Shown piece after piece: positions 48,601 through 57,333 of a DNA stretch of 64,000 nucleotides (position 1 is its first letter; each line of letters opens with the position of its first letter). Origin of the DNA: Polynucleobacter sp. Lineage in GTDB: Bacteria; Pseudomonadota; Gammaproteobacteria; Burkholderiales; Burkholderiaceae_D. A program made the translations under genes and the position numbers. The notes under the pieces are model-generated. The model was not told the DNA's origin. It searched no databases and saw only the letters and a list, made by a program, of their open reading frames with translations. Location of the stretch: positions 1 to 64,000 of the forward strand of contig JAIPCX010000005.1 of assembly GCA_021737945.1 (NCBI GenBank), written 5' to 3'.

Positions 48601-49197
48601 TTACGTGCTGCGCCTGTCTAGCATGGCGCGCGCAATAGTTCCTGCATCGACATACTCAAGCTCGCCACCTACGGGTACCCCACGCGCAATGCGACTTACG
48701 CTCAGTCCACGTTGTTTTAAGGTCTCACTAATGTAATGCGCGGTCGCTTCACCTTCGTTGGTGAAGTTAGTTGCTAGTACAACTTCAGTCACAACACCGT
48801 CCGTCGCACGACTAACCAGCCTATCGAGGTGCAAATCTTTTGGCCCGATACCATCGAGTGGAGAAAGACGACCCATCAATACAAAATACAAACCTTTGTA
48901 CGTCATAGTCTGCTCAATCATCAACTGATCTGCTGGTGTCTCAACGACGCACAACAAACCGGCATCGCGATCAGCATCCAGACAGGTTTCGCAGACGTCG
49001 CTTTCAGTAAAGGTATTGCACAGTGCGCAGTGATGAACGCGATCAACCGCTTGCGTTAGTGCGCGCGCTAGTTGTGCTGCTCCCTCACGATCATGCTGCA
49101 TGAGGTGATAGGCAATTCTTTGTGCAGACTTTGGACCGACACCTGGCAAGCGACGCAATGCATCACTCAAAAAATCAAGGCTAGAGGAAATTTTCAC
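48601..49197 (-). CDS. recR: Recombination mediator protein RecR
   Basis: RecR works with RecO (and RecF) to load RecA at gaps. The 198-residue protein has the N-terminal helix-hairpin-helix ([19 protein letters not shown]), the four-cysteine zinc finger ([16 protein letters not shown]), and a Toprim domain ([16 protein letters not shown] through [18 protein letters not shown]). It is the third gene of dnaX-ybaB-recR, 12 bases after ybaB. Confidence 0.96.
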   Translation of the reverse strand: MKISSSLDFLSDALRRLPGVGPKSAQRIAYHLMQHDREGAAQLARALTQAVDRVHHCALCNTFTESDVCETCLDADRDAGLLCVVETPADQLMIEQTMTYKGLYFVLMGRLSPLDGIGPKDLHLDRLVSRATDGVVTEVVLATNFTNEGEATAHYISETLKQRGLSVSRIARGVPVGGELEYVDAGTIARAMLDRRST

Positions 49198-49209
49198 TCG
49201 CCAGCGCTT

Positions 49210-49536
49210 TTAGAACGGCAGCTTAAAGCCGGGAGGCAAAGGTAAACCCGCCGTCATGCCCGACATTTTTTCATTAGTGGTCGCTTCAGCCTTGCGAACG
49301 GCATCATTAAATGCCGCTGCAACTAAATCTTCCAACATATCTTTATCATCACCCAATAGCGAAGGATCAATCGATACGCGCTTCACATCGTTTTTACAGG
49401 TCATCAATACTTTAACCATTCCTGCACCAGCCTGACCTTCGACTTCTATCATCGCGAGTTGGTCCTGCATCTTTTTCATGTTGTCTTGCATGGCCTGCGC
49501 CTGTTTCATCAGACCGGCAAGTTGGCCCTTCATCAT
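49210..49536 (-). CDS. ybaB: YbaB/EbfC family nucleoid-associated protein
   Basis: A 108-residue DNA-binding dimer of the YbaB family. The sequence begins with the family helix ([21 protein letters not shown]), followed by the beta sheet ([48 protein letters not shown], split here by its turn residues), and a Met/Pro-rich tail ([16 protein letters not shown]). It is located between dnaX and recR, its usual place. The start is preceded by GAGGAG, and the dnaX stop is 14 bases upstream. Confidence 0.95.
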   Translation of the reverse strand: MMKGQLAGLMKQAQAMQDNMKKMQDQLAMIEVEGQAGAGMVKVLMTCKNDVKRVSIDPSLLGDDKDMLEDLVAAAFNDAVRKAEATTNEKMSGMTAGLPLPPGFKLPF

Positions 49537-49550
49537 GGTGAACTCCTCAT

Positions 49551-51470
49551 TTAATCAAATAAAATCGGTCGTACAGATCCGGGCACAATCGTCGCACCGA
49601 ATTCGCGCTTTAAGGTTTGTACAAAGGGATCGTTTTCTAAGGTTTGCTCAGCTTGCTGCAAACGATCTGCCTGCTCAGCCAGAGTGGCCGCGTGTGCGGT
49701 CTGGCGCACCACACCGATCTCGGTCGTAATCGACACTTTTTTGTGTAGATAGCCCGTCAAGGCGGTCGCGAGCTTTTCAGTACTTCCCGCTGATAGCAAG
49801 GTGTCAACTGGAATTCGCAAGTCGATTTTAATGACGACATCATCTTCATGCACACGCAACAACTCGCTTTGTGTTGCTAACTGGTGAGCCACACCGCGTA
49901 GCTCTAGTTTTGTCACTATTACGGGCCAATCGATCGCTGTCGTCGCATTCGTGGTCGCCATCGTTGCTGTCAGCGATGATGATACTGTGACATTGATTGG
50001 CACTGCACTCTGCTCGACGACCTCATCAACAATCGTCTTTACTGGTGCTGAATTCAGTTCAGTTTTTTTTTGAGAATGTGTAGCAGAAGAAACGCGCGAA
50101 TCTGACGTTACGGGAAAAGGTGGCGAGATAGGATCGGATGCAAGCTCGCCCGATAACTTCGATGTTTTTCCGCCGCGTGCTGCTGCTAATGCAGCCATCG
50201 CAGGGCTAGGCGCTTTAGTACCAGCGGGAGCTGAACTATCGTTTACCTTTGAAACCACGACTGTTGCTGCCGCTGGAATTGAAGCTTTTGCAGCAGTCGA
50301 TGTTTTTGCTAATGCCGCAACCGATTTTGCTGAGGCAGGCATAGACTGGGGCTTGTTATCGCCGCCGGAATACAGCGGAGTAAACGCCAGCATCCGCAAC
50401 AAGGTCATGGTGAAGCCCGCATATTCATCCGGCGCGAGCCCCAACTCTTGGCGTCCATGAACCACAATTTGATAAAACAGTTGGACATCTTCTGCCGAGA
50501 ACTGCGCAGCTAAGCGCTGTATATCTTCCAGTTCAGGCAAATCATCGGGTAACGCAGCAGGTACAGCTTGTGCAATCGCGATGCGATTTAATAGCGTGCC
50601 CAAATCTTGAAGCGCGGCACTCCATGAAAGACTACGCGCAGCCATATCGTCAGCCACTGCGAGTAATGATGCGCCGTCTTGAGCGGCCAGCGCATCCATC
50701 AGCCTTACTAAGTACGTGTGATCTAAAGCGCCCAACATGCCTTGCACGGCCTCGAGCGTGACCTTACCCGCCGAGTACGCAATCGCTTGATCAGTTAATG
50801 ACAAAGCATCGCGCATAGAACCTTGCGCTCCTTGCGCGAGCAAGCGTAAAGCGGGCGTATCGAAACTAATCTGCTCTTGCGCAAGAATATTTTCTAAATG
50901 CGAAACAATATGCCCAGGCGGCATTTGTTTAAGATTAAATTGCAGACAGCGTGACAGCACAGTCACCGGAATTTTTTGTGGATCAGTGGTCGCCAATATG
51001 AACTTCACATGCTCAGGAGGCTCTTCGAGCGTCTTTAGCATCGCATTGAATGCGTGGCTGGTGAGCATGTGGACTTCATCGATCATGTAGACCTTGAAGC
51101 GCGCATTGGACGGAGCATAAATAGCTTGCTCTAACAGCTGCGCCATCTCATCGACGCCGCGATTCGATGCAGCATCCATTTCGATGTAATCAACGAAGCG
51201 GCCGGCATCAATCGACGTACAGGCATCGCAACGGCCACAGGGATGAGCAGTGATATCGCCTTGCCCATCGACACCCTGACAATTCAGCGATTTGGCAAGA
51301 ATACGTGACAGCGTGGTCTTACCTACACCGCGTGTCCCTGTAAATAGATAGGCGTGATGCAAACGCTTGTTTTCAAGCGCGTGCGTGAGCGCACGAACCA
51401 CGTGATCCTGCCCAACCAGGCTGTCGAAATTTTTGGGACGGTATTTGCGGGCAAGAACCTGATAAGACAT
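49551..51470 (-). CDS. dnaX: DNA polymerase III subunits tau/gamma
   Basis: The clamp-loader ATPase and replisome organiser. The 639-residue tau form has Walker [10 protein letters not shown] (about 45-53), a four-cysteine zinc site (C-x9-10-C-GRC-DAC, about 63-82), Walker [10 protein letters not shown], and sensor motifs. Collar domain III ends near 370. An Ala/Ser/Pro-rich linker (about 375-480) leads to the C-terminal alpha-binding domain. The linker contains an A9 run (minus strand, 50063-50071; codons 467-470) at which slippage would give a gamma-like product of about 470 residues. [12 protein letters not shown] at 51470 is the universal DnaX start. The 4.5S RNA gene lies just upstream. 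Confidence 0.96.
   Translation of the reverse strand: MSYQVLARKYRPKNFDSLVGQDHVVRALTHALENKRLHHAYLFTGTRGVGKTTLSRILAKSLNCQGVDGQGDITAHPCGRCDACTSIDAGRFVDYIEMDAASNRGVDEMAQLLEQAIYAPSNARFKVYMIDEVHMLTSHAFNAMLKTLEEPPEHVKFILATTDPQKIPVTVLSRCLQFNLKQMPPGHIVSHLENILAQEQISFDTPALRLLAQGAQGSMRDALSLTDQAIAYSAGKVTLEAVQGMLGALDHTYLVRLMDALAAQDGASLLAVADDMAARSLSWSAALQDLGTLLNRIAIAQAVPAALPDDLPELEDIQRLAAQFSAEDVQLFYQIVVHGRQELGLAPDEYAGFTMTLLRMLAFTPLYSGGDNKPQSMPASAKSVAALAKTSTAAKASIPAAATVVVSKVNDSSAPAGTKAPSPAMAALAAARGGKTSKLSGELASDPISPPFPVTSDSRVSSATHSQKKTELNSAPVKTIVDEVVEQSAVPINVTVSSSLTATMATTNATTAIDWPVIVTKLELRGVAHQLATQSELLRVHEDDVVIKIDLRIPVDTLLSAGSTEKLATALTGYLHKKVSITTEIGVVRQTAHAATLAEQADRLQQAEQTLENDPFVQTLKREFGATIVPGSVRPILFD
50063..50071 (-). 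promoter_or_regulatory. Candidate programmed slippage site in dnaX
   Basis: On the coding strand the frame reads CAA AAA AAA ACT with nine consecutive A. A -1 shift (or one added A) gives AAC TGA at once. One A lost gives CTG AAC TGA. Both alternative frames therefore stop within three codons. A short CTGAA/TTCAG hairpin follows. No internal Shine-Dalgarno is seen upstream. Confidence 0.6.
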
Positions 51471-51549
51471 AGACGGCACTGTGAAGTTCAAGTGCGTCAT
51501 TTTACCCGAGGGTGGGCTATGCGCAGGAAGAATACAGGACGATAAAGGC

Positions 51550-51649
51550 GAGCCTTGTCTGCGGCACTTGCAGTATATGGCTGTGGCTGCTTCGTTCCCG
51601 ACCTGACCAGGTTGACCATGCCACAATGCGCAGGGGCCCGCCAGGCTCG
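51550..51649 (-). ncRNA. ffs: Signal recognition particle 4.5S RNA
   Basis: The reverse strand carries the conserved SRP RNA apical domain, GGTCAGGTC-GGGAA-CGAAGCAGCC (51579-51608 region), which binds Ffh. The terminal arms CGAGCCT (51643-51649) and AGGCTCG (51550-51556) pair, giving an RNA of about 100 bases as one long hairpin. The position just upstream of dnaX is common in proteobacteria. Exact ends are inferred from pairing. Confidence 0.93.
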
Positions 51650-51706
51650 ATTCTATCAGCAATCACTCACTCAAAAACGCAGGTGAGGCGACTATCTGAA
51701 TAAGTA

Positions 51707-53230
51707 TCAACCCAGATTCAAGCCCTGCCATATAGCATCAACGCGCGATTTCACTTCTGCATCCATTGCAATCGTGCGCCCCCATTCACGCGACGTCTCA
51801 CCGGGCCACTTGTTGGTGGCATCGATGCCCATTTTGCTACCTAAGCCACTCACCGGCGACGCAAAATCAAGATAATCGATCGGCGTGTTATCAACGAGTG
51901 TGGTGTCACGTATAGGATCAACGCGCGTAGTTATGGCCCAGATCACTTCTTTCCAGTCGCGTATATCGACATCATCATCCACCACCACAATAAACTTGGT
52001 ATACATGAACTGCCGCAAAAAACTCCACACGCCGAACATCACGCGCTTGGCATGGCCCGGATAGGATTTTTTTATCTGCACCACCGCCATGCGGTAACTG
52101 CAGCCCTCGGGCGGTAAGTAAAAGTCGGTAATCTCGGAAAACTGCTTTTGTAAAAGCGGCACGAACACTTCATTCAATGCCACACCGAGCACCGCAGGCT
52201 CATCCGGTGGTTTACCAGTGTAGGTCGAGTGATAAATAGGGTTGCGTCGCATCGTAATGCGATCGACGGTAAACACCGGAAACCAATCCTGCTCATTGTA
52301 ATAACCCGTATGGTCACCAAAGGGACCTTCGAGCGCATGTTCAAAACAGGTATTCGGTGGTGGCGATACGCCATCGGGCACGATACGCTCTGAATCAGTC
52401 TCCGGGTAAATATGCCCCTCTAAAACAATCTCAGCCGAGGCTGGCACACGTAACTCGCTGCCTATCGCTTTGACCAACTCGGTCCGACTGCCGCGCAATA
52501 AGCCAGCAAACTGATATTCCGACAAACTGTCTGGCACTGGAGTAACGGCTCCTAATATAGTGGCGGGGTCTGCGCCCAGTGCCACGGCTATTGGGTAGGG
52601 TTTGCCAGGATTGGTCAGGCAATGTTCGCGGAAATCCTGCGCCCCACCCCGATGAGCCAGCCAACGCATGATGAGCTTATTGCGACCCAGGACTTGCTGG
52701 CGATAGATACCAAGATTTTGACGCTTCTTATTAGGGCCTCTAGTAATAACCAGACCCCATGTAATTAGAGGAGCAATATCGCCCGGCCAACAGTGTTGAA
52801 TAGGTAGGCGCGACAAATCGACATCCGCCCCCTCCCACACTATCTCTTGGCAAGGCGCCGAACTCAGTTCCTTAGGCGCCATGTCCCAGACGGACTTAAC
52901 GAGTGAGCCCAGACCCAGCACATCACGAAAGCCTTTTGGGGGCTCCGGCTCTTTGAGCCTAGCTAACAGGTGCCCGATGCGCCTTAACTCGCCGACATCA
53001 CTGGCTCCCATGCCCATGGCTACCCGCTTGGGTGTTCCAAATAAATTACCCAAGACTGGAATCGTGTGGCCGGTGGGTTGATTAAACAAAAGGGCCGGGC
53101 CGCCTGCACGCAGCGTTCGATCGCACAGCTCTGTCATTTCCAGATTCGGAGAGACAGGAACATCAATCTCGACCAAGTCACCAGATTGTTTCAGCTTGGC
53201 AATAAAATCTCTCAGATCAGAATATTTCAT
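51707..53230 (-). CDS. ubiD: 3-octaprenyl-4-hydroxybenzoate decarboxylase UbiD
   Basis: A prenylated-FMN-dependent decarboxylase of ubiquinone biosynthesis. The 507 residues cover the usual length. The signature [11 protein letters not shown] (about 308-318) contains an acid residue near the cofactor. [35 protein letters not shown] and [21 protein letters not shown] are further family marks. A short Pro-rich insertion ([12 protein letters not shown]) precedes the signature and is seen in betaproteobacterial members. The maker of its cofactor, ubiX, is not in the window. The gene stands alone, divergent from the transglycosylase leader. Confidence 0.93.
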   Translation of the reverse strand: MKYSDLRDFIAKLKQSGDLVEIDVPVSPNLEMTELCDRTLRAGGPALLFNQPTGHTIPVLGNLFGTPKRVAMGMGASDVGELRRIGHLLARLKEPEPPKGFRDVLGLGSLVKSVWDMAPKELSSAPCQEIVWEGADVDLSRLPIQHCWPGDIAPLITWGLVITRGPNKKRQNLGIYRQQVLGRNKLIMRWLAHRGGAQDFREHCLTNPGKPYPIAVALGADPATILGAVTPVPDSLSEYQFAGLLRGSRTELVKAIGSELRVPASAEIVLEGHIYPETDSERIVPDGVSPPPNTCFEHALEGPFGDHTGYYNEQDWFPVFTVDRITMRRNPIYHSTYTGKPPDEPAVLGVALNEVFVPLLQKQFSEITDFYLPPEGCSYRMAVVQIKKSYPGHAKRVMFGVWSFLRQFMYTKFIVVVDDDVDIRDWKEVIWAITTRVDPIRDTTLVDNTPIDYLDFASPVSGLGSKMGIDATNKWPGETSREWGRTIAMDAEVKSRVDAIWQGLNLG

Positions 53231-53327
53231 CAGTTTTTGAGTTTTTTCAAAGTGGTATGTAGATGCTTAGCTAATTATTCTAAGTAGCTGATTTTATGGG
53301 TAATTGCTAGTTAATACATAAAATGTC

Positions 53328-53342
53328 ATAACTTATAGTTAT
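53328..53342. promoter_or_regulatory. Palindrome upstream of the transglycosylase promoter
   Basis: ATAACT-TAT-AGTTAT is a perfect 6-bp inverted repeat centred about 62 bases before the inferred transcription start, the position typical of a class I activator site. The sequence does not match the FNR or CRP consensus. Confidence 0.4.
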
Positions 53343-53362
53343 AGATTTTCTTTTATTCAGTA

Positions 53363-53391
53363 TTGACTCGATATAAACGCAACCATACAAT
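53363..53391 (+). promoter_or_regulatory. Sigma-70 promoter of the transglycosylase leader
   Basis: TTGACT (53363-53368), a 17-bp spacer and TACAAT (53386-53391): one of the best promoter matches in the window. Transcription should begin near 53398, giving a leader of about 370 bases before the ATG at 53767. Confidence 0.8.
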
Positions 53392-53397
53392 CCGCAA

Positions 53398-53592
53398 AAT
53401 TTTAAAGGACAGCGGCTGGAGCGATCCAGACCAGAGGGGGAAGTAAAGCTGTCCCGCAACCAGGGGGAATCGTTCAAATTTGTTCGGTTCAATGTAAGCC
53501 CCACAAAAGATTGCTTTCGCACCCAAACCGGTGCGTACCAAAGCAACACCGACATTTGCAAGGCCTGCAGTTTGGCTGCAAATGATTTTTTT
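53398..53592 (+). ncRNA. Structured leader RNA ending in an intrinsic terminator (riboswitch/attenuator or sRNA candidate)
   Basis: Helices visible in order are as follows. GGACAGC/GCTGTCC (53407-53413 with 53448-53454) encloses CTGGA-GCGA-TCCAG (53416-53429), which has a GNRA tetraloop. GGGG/CCCC (53463-53466 with 53499-53502) encloses GAATCG/CGGTTC. TTGCTTT-CGCACC pairs with GGTGCG and AAAGCAA (53511-53546). Last comes the terminator hairpin at 53553-53584 with T7. GGGGGAA occurs twice (from 53436 and from 53463). No match to a known riboswitch class could be made by eye. The remaining 174 bases to the gene carry nothing that I recognise until the ribosome-binding site. Confidence 0.65.
53553..53592 (+). 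terminator. Intrinsic terminator inside the transglycosylase leader
   Basis: CATTTGCA pairs with TGCAAATG (8 bp), with an inner GCC/GGC pair, followed after one base by seven T. No plus-strand gene lies between the upstream promoter and this terminator, so it must end a short leader transcript. Confidence 0.8.
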
Positions 53593-53766
53593 GTCTCGCG
53601 GTGAATTGAAGCACGAAGCACGCTTGCAATTGGCCTCATCTCAGAGTGCCTGACAAAACATAACTGGCGACTTGCCATGCTAGCAACGGAGATTGCAGCA
53701 TCGCAGGGAAGACACCAGGTAGGTTTTGCCAGGCGCTTTGAGGGCCGCGAAGATTCAGGAGGTAAT

Positions 53767-54642
53767 ATGAATACTCGACACAAAGTAGCAGCGTTGGTCA
53801 GTGCAGATAAATGGATGCAGCAACTCGGCAGTATCAGCAGCAGCCTGGCTTCTAAAGCTCACAACGCATTAACGTTGCTGGGTTTGGCCTCGATCGCAGC
53901 CATGACCCTAATGTTTTTCAGGCCAGAGCTGACCGATCGTATCAAAGTACTCTCCCCTTTTTGGGATGAATACAGTTATGAGAGTCAATCGCGTGAACTC
54001 GGCTATGTAGACGTTGCTCAGTTTCAGAACAACGCCGCAGATGCAGCACTATCAGCCAGCGACTCACCTGCCAATTCTGCATCAGCAAAAGAGCAGGTCT
54101 ACGTCATCAACTGGATCGCGAAGCGGTATCGTATCGCTCAGTCGGCCAGCAAGATGCTGGTAGAAACTGCGTATAGCTCAGCACACGAAGTCAAACTTGA
54201 TCCGCTGCTAGTGCTCTCTGTTATGGCGATTGAATCCCGTTTCAATCCTTTTGCAGAGAGTTCCGTTGGCGCTCAAGGTCTGATGCAAGTCATGGCCAAG
54301 GTTCATCAAACGAAATTTTATGACCATGGCGGCAGTAAATCGGTGTTGAATCCTGTGGCTAACATTCAGGTGGGTGCTCAGATTCTAAAAGATTTGATCC
54401 GCCGCTCGGGCTCGGTGGAAGCTGGCTTGAAGCTGTATGTCGGCGCTGGCAACTTGGAATCGGATGGTGGCTATGCTGCCAAGGTGTTAGCTGAATACTC
54501 GCGACTACAGGCCGTAGCCAGTGGCAAGCGGGTACCAACGTTTACACCACAGGCACCTGCGCCGGAAACTGATGGCCTACGCGAAGCCAAAGCACTGGAA
54601 GAATCAGCGCCTATCCGCATGCATGTGGACGAGCCCGCCTGA
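53767..54642 (+). CDS. Membrane-anchored lytic transglycosylase (SLT domain)
   Basis: A 291-residue protein with one N-terminal membrane helix (ALTLLGLASIAAMTLMFF, about 34-51) that should anchor it with the catalytic domain in the periplasm. The SLT domain covers about 135-245, with catalytic E156 in AIESRFNP, then GAQGLMQVMAKVHQTKF and a glycine-rich LKLYVGAGNLESDGGYAAKVL. It cleaves peptidoglycan strands. AGGAGG (53757-53762) five bases before the ATG is the best ribosome-binding site in the region and fixes the start. Its expression seems to depend on read-through of the leader terminator. A strong terminator follows. Confidence 0.9.
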   Translation: MNTRHKVAALVSADKWMQQLGSISSSLASKAHNALTLLGLASIAAMTLMFFRPELTDRIKVLSPFWDEYSYESQSRELGYVDVAQFQNNAADAALSASDSPANSASAKEQVYVINWIAKRYRIAQSASKMLVETAYSSAHEVKLDPLLVLSVMAIESRFNPFAESSVGAQGLMQVMAKVHQTKFYDHGGSKSVLNPVANIQVGAQILKDLIRRSGSVEAGLKLYVGAGNLESDGGYAAKVLAEYSRLQAVASGKRVPTFTPQAPAPETDGLREAKALEESAPIRMHVDEPA

Positions 54643-54659
54643 TAAAAAAAGCGATATTC

Positions 54660-54682
54660 AAAAAGAGTCGAGACTGACTCTT
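54660..54682 (+). repeat. Hairpin preceding the terminator
   Basis: AAAGAGTC-GAGACT-GACTCTTT forms an 8-bp hairpin 9 bases before the main terminator. It has no T-run of its own and might protect the mRNA 3' end. Confidence 0.45.
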
Positions 54683-54691
54683 TCAATAAAT

Positions 54692-54723
54692 AAAAAACCC
54701 CGTTACTTAGACGGGGTTTTTTT
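54692..54723. terminator. Bidirectional terminator between transglycosylase and EthD-like genes
   Basis: AAAAAACCCCGT-TACTTAG-ACGGGGTTTTTTT: strong stem flanked by A- and T-runs between convergent genes. Confidence 0.9.
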
Positions 54724-54761
54724 ATGCCGCTAAAGAGAAACTTCAGCGCATGAACAACGTA

Positions 54762-55088
54762 TTAGTCCAGCATCAAATAGTCTTCCACCACCAATGGATG
54801 AATGCTGTCGGTGAAGTTCGGCAGATCGGCTAACAAGGTTTTCCCTTCCGGACTTCCGAGTGATGCCTTGAGTGACTCCTCTGAATCAAACCACAACTCA
54901 GAAAAACCATCGTAGCCAAAGGCGGCAACTTGTTCGCGCGCTACTAGGTTGACCGAGTAACGGTGCATATTCGGCAGCTTCTTACACAACTCAGCATGCA
55001 CATTCAGCCAATGATCGACGAATTGTTCGTAGCTCAGGTCTTTGCGTTTCTTAACCAGACCGATACGTTTTACAAAGTTAGGTTTCAT
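54762..55088 (-). CDS. EthD domain-containing protein
   Basis: A 108-residue ferredoxin-like-fold protein of the EthD group. It opens with the family pattern RIGLVKKRKDLSYEQFVDHWLNVH and continues with ELWFDSEESLKASLGSPEGKTL. EthD proteins are small dimers near degradation genes; most have no proven reaction. AAGGAG directly touches a first ATG (55094), so the second ATG at 55088 is taken as the start. It lies 68 bases after the aminotransferase gene and may be co-transcribed with it. Confidence 0.85.
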   Translation of the reverse strand: MKPNFVKRIGLVKKRKDLSYEQFVDHWLNVHAELCKKLPNMHRYSVNLVAREQVAAFGYDGFSELWFDSEESLKASLGSPEGKTLLADLPNFTDSIHPLVVEDYLMLD

Positions 55089-55156
55089 AGTCATCTCCTT
55101 TAGTTTTTATTAATGGAACGGTGGGGTGGGATTCATTGAGTAAAGACGGTTCGTTA

Positions 55157-56335
55157 TCAATCCAAGGAATGGCGGTTTCGAAAAAATTCAGTAAGTCGAC
55201 GCACCGCCTCGACCAGATTGTCCATTGAGGTCGCATACGATACACGGATGTAACGCTGCGCTGAATGGGTACCAAAATCTGCACCCGGCACCAACACAAC
55301 GCCGGTGCTTTCTAAAATATCGCTAGCTAGCTTTTCTGCATTATCGCTCCAATGAGTGCAATCGGCATAAACGTAAAACGCGCCGTCTGGTAACACTGGA
55401 ATGTCGAACTGTAGTTTTTTCAGCGCCGGCACAATGAAATCACGACGACGTTGAAATTCAGCCTTACGCGACTCATAGATCGCACTTGCCTCGGAACTAA
55501 AACACGCTAAGGCTGCGTGCTGCGCCACACTGGAAGCACAGATAAACATATTTTGCGACAGCTTCTCAATCGCAGACAGCATCTGTGGTGGCACCACTAA
55601 CCAACCTAGGCGCCATCCAGTCATGTTGAAGTATTTTGAAAAGCTATTAATCACAATGACATCATCTCCTAGGGCGAGCGCCGATTCTGGTGGTGAGTCA
55701 TAACTCAAGCCTTGATAGATTTCATCCACTAGGGTAAATCCACCTTTTGCACGAACCACCTCAACAATACGTGATAATTCGTCCGCAGCAATCGATGTAC
55801 CGGTGGGATTCGAAGGTGATGCTAGTAACACACCTGATGTGTCAGGACCCCAATGAGATTCGACTTGATTCGCTGTCAGCTGAAAACGCTCTGCGGGGCC
55901 ACTGGGAATTAATTTTGCGCGACCTTCAAATGCAGCAACGAAGTGTCGATTGCAGGGATAACTAGGGTCGGGCATCAACACTTCACTATCGCGCTCTATC
56001 AGTGCCGCGCACGCCAACAGCAACGCACCGGATGCACCTGCAGTTATAACTATGCGTGAGGCTGGCACATCCAGCGTAAATTTATTTTGATAATGATCTG
56101 ACACTGCTTGACGCAACGTCGGCAAACCCATCGCCGAGGTGTAGCGCATGGCACCCTCTTCCATTGCGCGCGCGGCTGCCTTAAGTACGGGTTCAGCGGT
56201 TGGAAAATCTGGCTCGCCTATGCCCATGTGAATAACGGAACGACCCGCCTGCTCTAATTCAGCAGCACGCTTGATCACTTCCATTACACGAAATGGTGCT
56301 ATCTCTTGCAGGCGATGTGCGAGAGTGAAATTCAT
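55157..56335 (-). CDS. Class I/II PLP-dependent aminotransferase
   Basis: A 392-residue fold type I aminotransferase. It shows the N-terminal VIHMGIGEPDFPTAEPVLKAA, the cofactor-contacting SPSNPTGT and DEIYQGLSY, the cofactor lysine in SFSKYFNMTGWRLGW, and the substrate-carboxylate arginine in YIRVSYA near residue 367. It resembles the aspartate/alanine-type enzymes that commonly sit next to nusB in betaproteobacteria; the amino-acid specificity is unknown. It begins 27 bases after nusB. Confidence 0.9.
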   Translation of the reverse strand: MNFTLAHRLQEIAPFRVMEVIKRAAELEQAGRSVIHMGIGEPDFPTAEPVLKAAARAMEEGAMRYTSAMGLPTLRQAVSDHYQNKFTLDVPASRIVITAGASGALLLACAALIERDSEVLMPDPSYPCNRHFVAAFEGRAKLIPSGPAERFQLTANQVESHWGPDTSGVLLASPSNPTGTSIAADELSRIVEVVRAKGGFTLVDEIYQGLSYDSPPESALALGDDVIVINSFSKYFNMTGWRLGWLVVPPQMLSAIEKLSQNMFICASSVAQHAALACFSSEASAIYESRKAEFQRRRDFIVPALKKLQFDIPVLPDGAFYVYADCTHWSDNAEKLASDILESTGVVLVPGADFGTHSAQRYIRVSYATSMDNLVEAVRRLTEFFRNRHSLD

Positions 56336-56362
56336 AGCAAAAGTCAGACTGGAAAGCTGAGG

Positions 56363-56827
56363 TCAACGACCTGCAGCAATCTCGGTGGCACGCAAACTAC
56401 CAGCGAGTTTATCCAACACGCCGTTCACGTATTTGTGACCATCGATACCACCAAATGATTTAGTGAGTTCAACGGCTTCATTGATCACTACTTTGTAGGG
56501 AATTTCGATGTGATGCTTGAGTTCAAACGCACCAATCAATAAAGCAGCGTGTTCAATCGGTGATAGCTGATCAATAGAGCGATCAATCAATGGACTAATT
56601 TCTGCCCGCAGAAGATCCACATCACGGATGGTGCCGTGCAAGAGCACATCAAAATGCTCGGCATCAGCTTTTTCAAAACCAAACGCATTGCGGATGTGCG
56701 CGTCAATCACTCCGGCATCATCGCGATTGATCAGCCACTGATAAAGACCCTGAAGCGCAAATTCGCGCGCACGATGACGTGGCGTACGATTTTTATTCGG
56801 ATTAGCGTGTATAGATTTGAGGGTCAT
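56363..56827 (-). CDS. nusB: Transcription antitermination factor NusB
   Basis: NusB binds boxA RNA with S10 (NusE) to antiterminate rRNA transcription. The 154-residue all-helical protein shows [23 protein letters not shown] at the N-terminus and the C-terminal signature [33 protein letters not shown]. The basic N-terminal tail ([11 protein letters not shown]) should contact RNA. It follows ribH after 7 bases, the usual ribH-nusB pair. Confidence 0.96.
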   Translation of the reverse strand: MTLKSIHANPNKNRTPRHRAREFALQGLYQWLINRDDAGVIDAHIRNAFGFEKADAEHFDVLLHGTIRDVDLLRAEISPLIDRSIDQLSPIEHAALLIGAFELKHHIEIPYKVVINEAVELTKSFGGIDGHKYVNGVLDKLAGSLRATEIAAGR

Positions 56828-56834
56828 ATTTCAC

Positions 56835-57320
56835 TTAATCATCACCGGCTTCATCAGCCAGTTCATCCAAGACCATCACTAGATTGGCCATTTCAACCGC
56901 CACTCGTGCTGCATCTGTCCCTTTTTCTGACATACGCGCTTCGGCTTGTTCGTCATCTTCAGTCGTTAAAACGGCATTCGCTACGGGTATTCCAAACTCT
57001 TTACCAATGTTGGAAATACCCCGGCCCGATTCATTAGCGACTAATTCGAAGTGATAGGTTTCACCACGAATTACAGCACCCAGCGCAATCAACGCATCGA
57101 ACTGTGCCGACTCGGCCATCTTCTGCAAAGCTAAAGGTATCTCAAGCGCGCCTGGCACAGTGACTAGCAAGACATCGTCATCTTGAACGCCGAGTTGTTT
57201 TAATTCAGCCAAACACGCTGAGCGCAAGCCATGACAAACGTCTTCATTAAAACGCGCCTGAACGATGCCGATGCGTAAACCCTCGCCATCAAAATTCGAT
57301 TCGTAAATTCCTATACTCAT
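56835..57320 (-). CDS. ribH: 6,7-dimethyl-8-ribityllumazine synthase
   Basis: Condenses the RibBA product (3,4-dihydroxy-2-butanone 4-phosphate) with the pyrimidine from RibD to make lumazine. The 161-residue protein contains [17 protein letters not shown], the phosphate region [16 protein letters not shown] and the catalytic-histidine loop [25 protein letters not shown] precedes the start by 4 bases. It follows ribBA after 13 bases. Confidence 0.96.
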   Translation of the reverse strand: MSIGIYESNFDGEGLRIGIVQARFNEDVCHGLRSACLAELKQLGVQDDDVLLVTVPGALEIPLALQKMAESAQFDALIALGAVIRGETYHFELVANESGRGISNIGKEFGIPVANAVLTTEDDEQAEARMSEKGTDAARVAVEMANLVMVLDELADEAGDD

Positions 57321-57333
57321 ATCGCCTCCTGCT

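Noticed and set aside
53398-53592. Cobalamin or ydaO (c-di-AMP) riboswitch
   Set aside because: GGGAA plus CTGTCCCGCAAC resembles the cobalamin core, but the intervening P5 hairpin and the B12 box are missing. Two GGGGGAA blocks recall ydaO, but its CCGACAGCTAACC element is absent. Kept as unassigned.
53307-53783. 158-codon open frame on the minus strand across the transglycosylase leader
   Set aside because: It shows no recognisable family, begins inside the transglycosylase start region, and runs antisense through a clear promoter, helices and terminator on the other strand. It is best explained as a chance frame.
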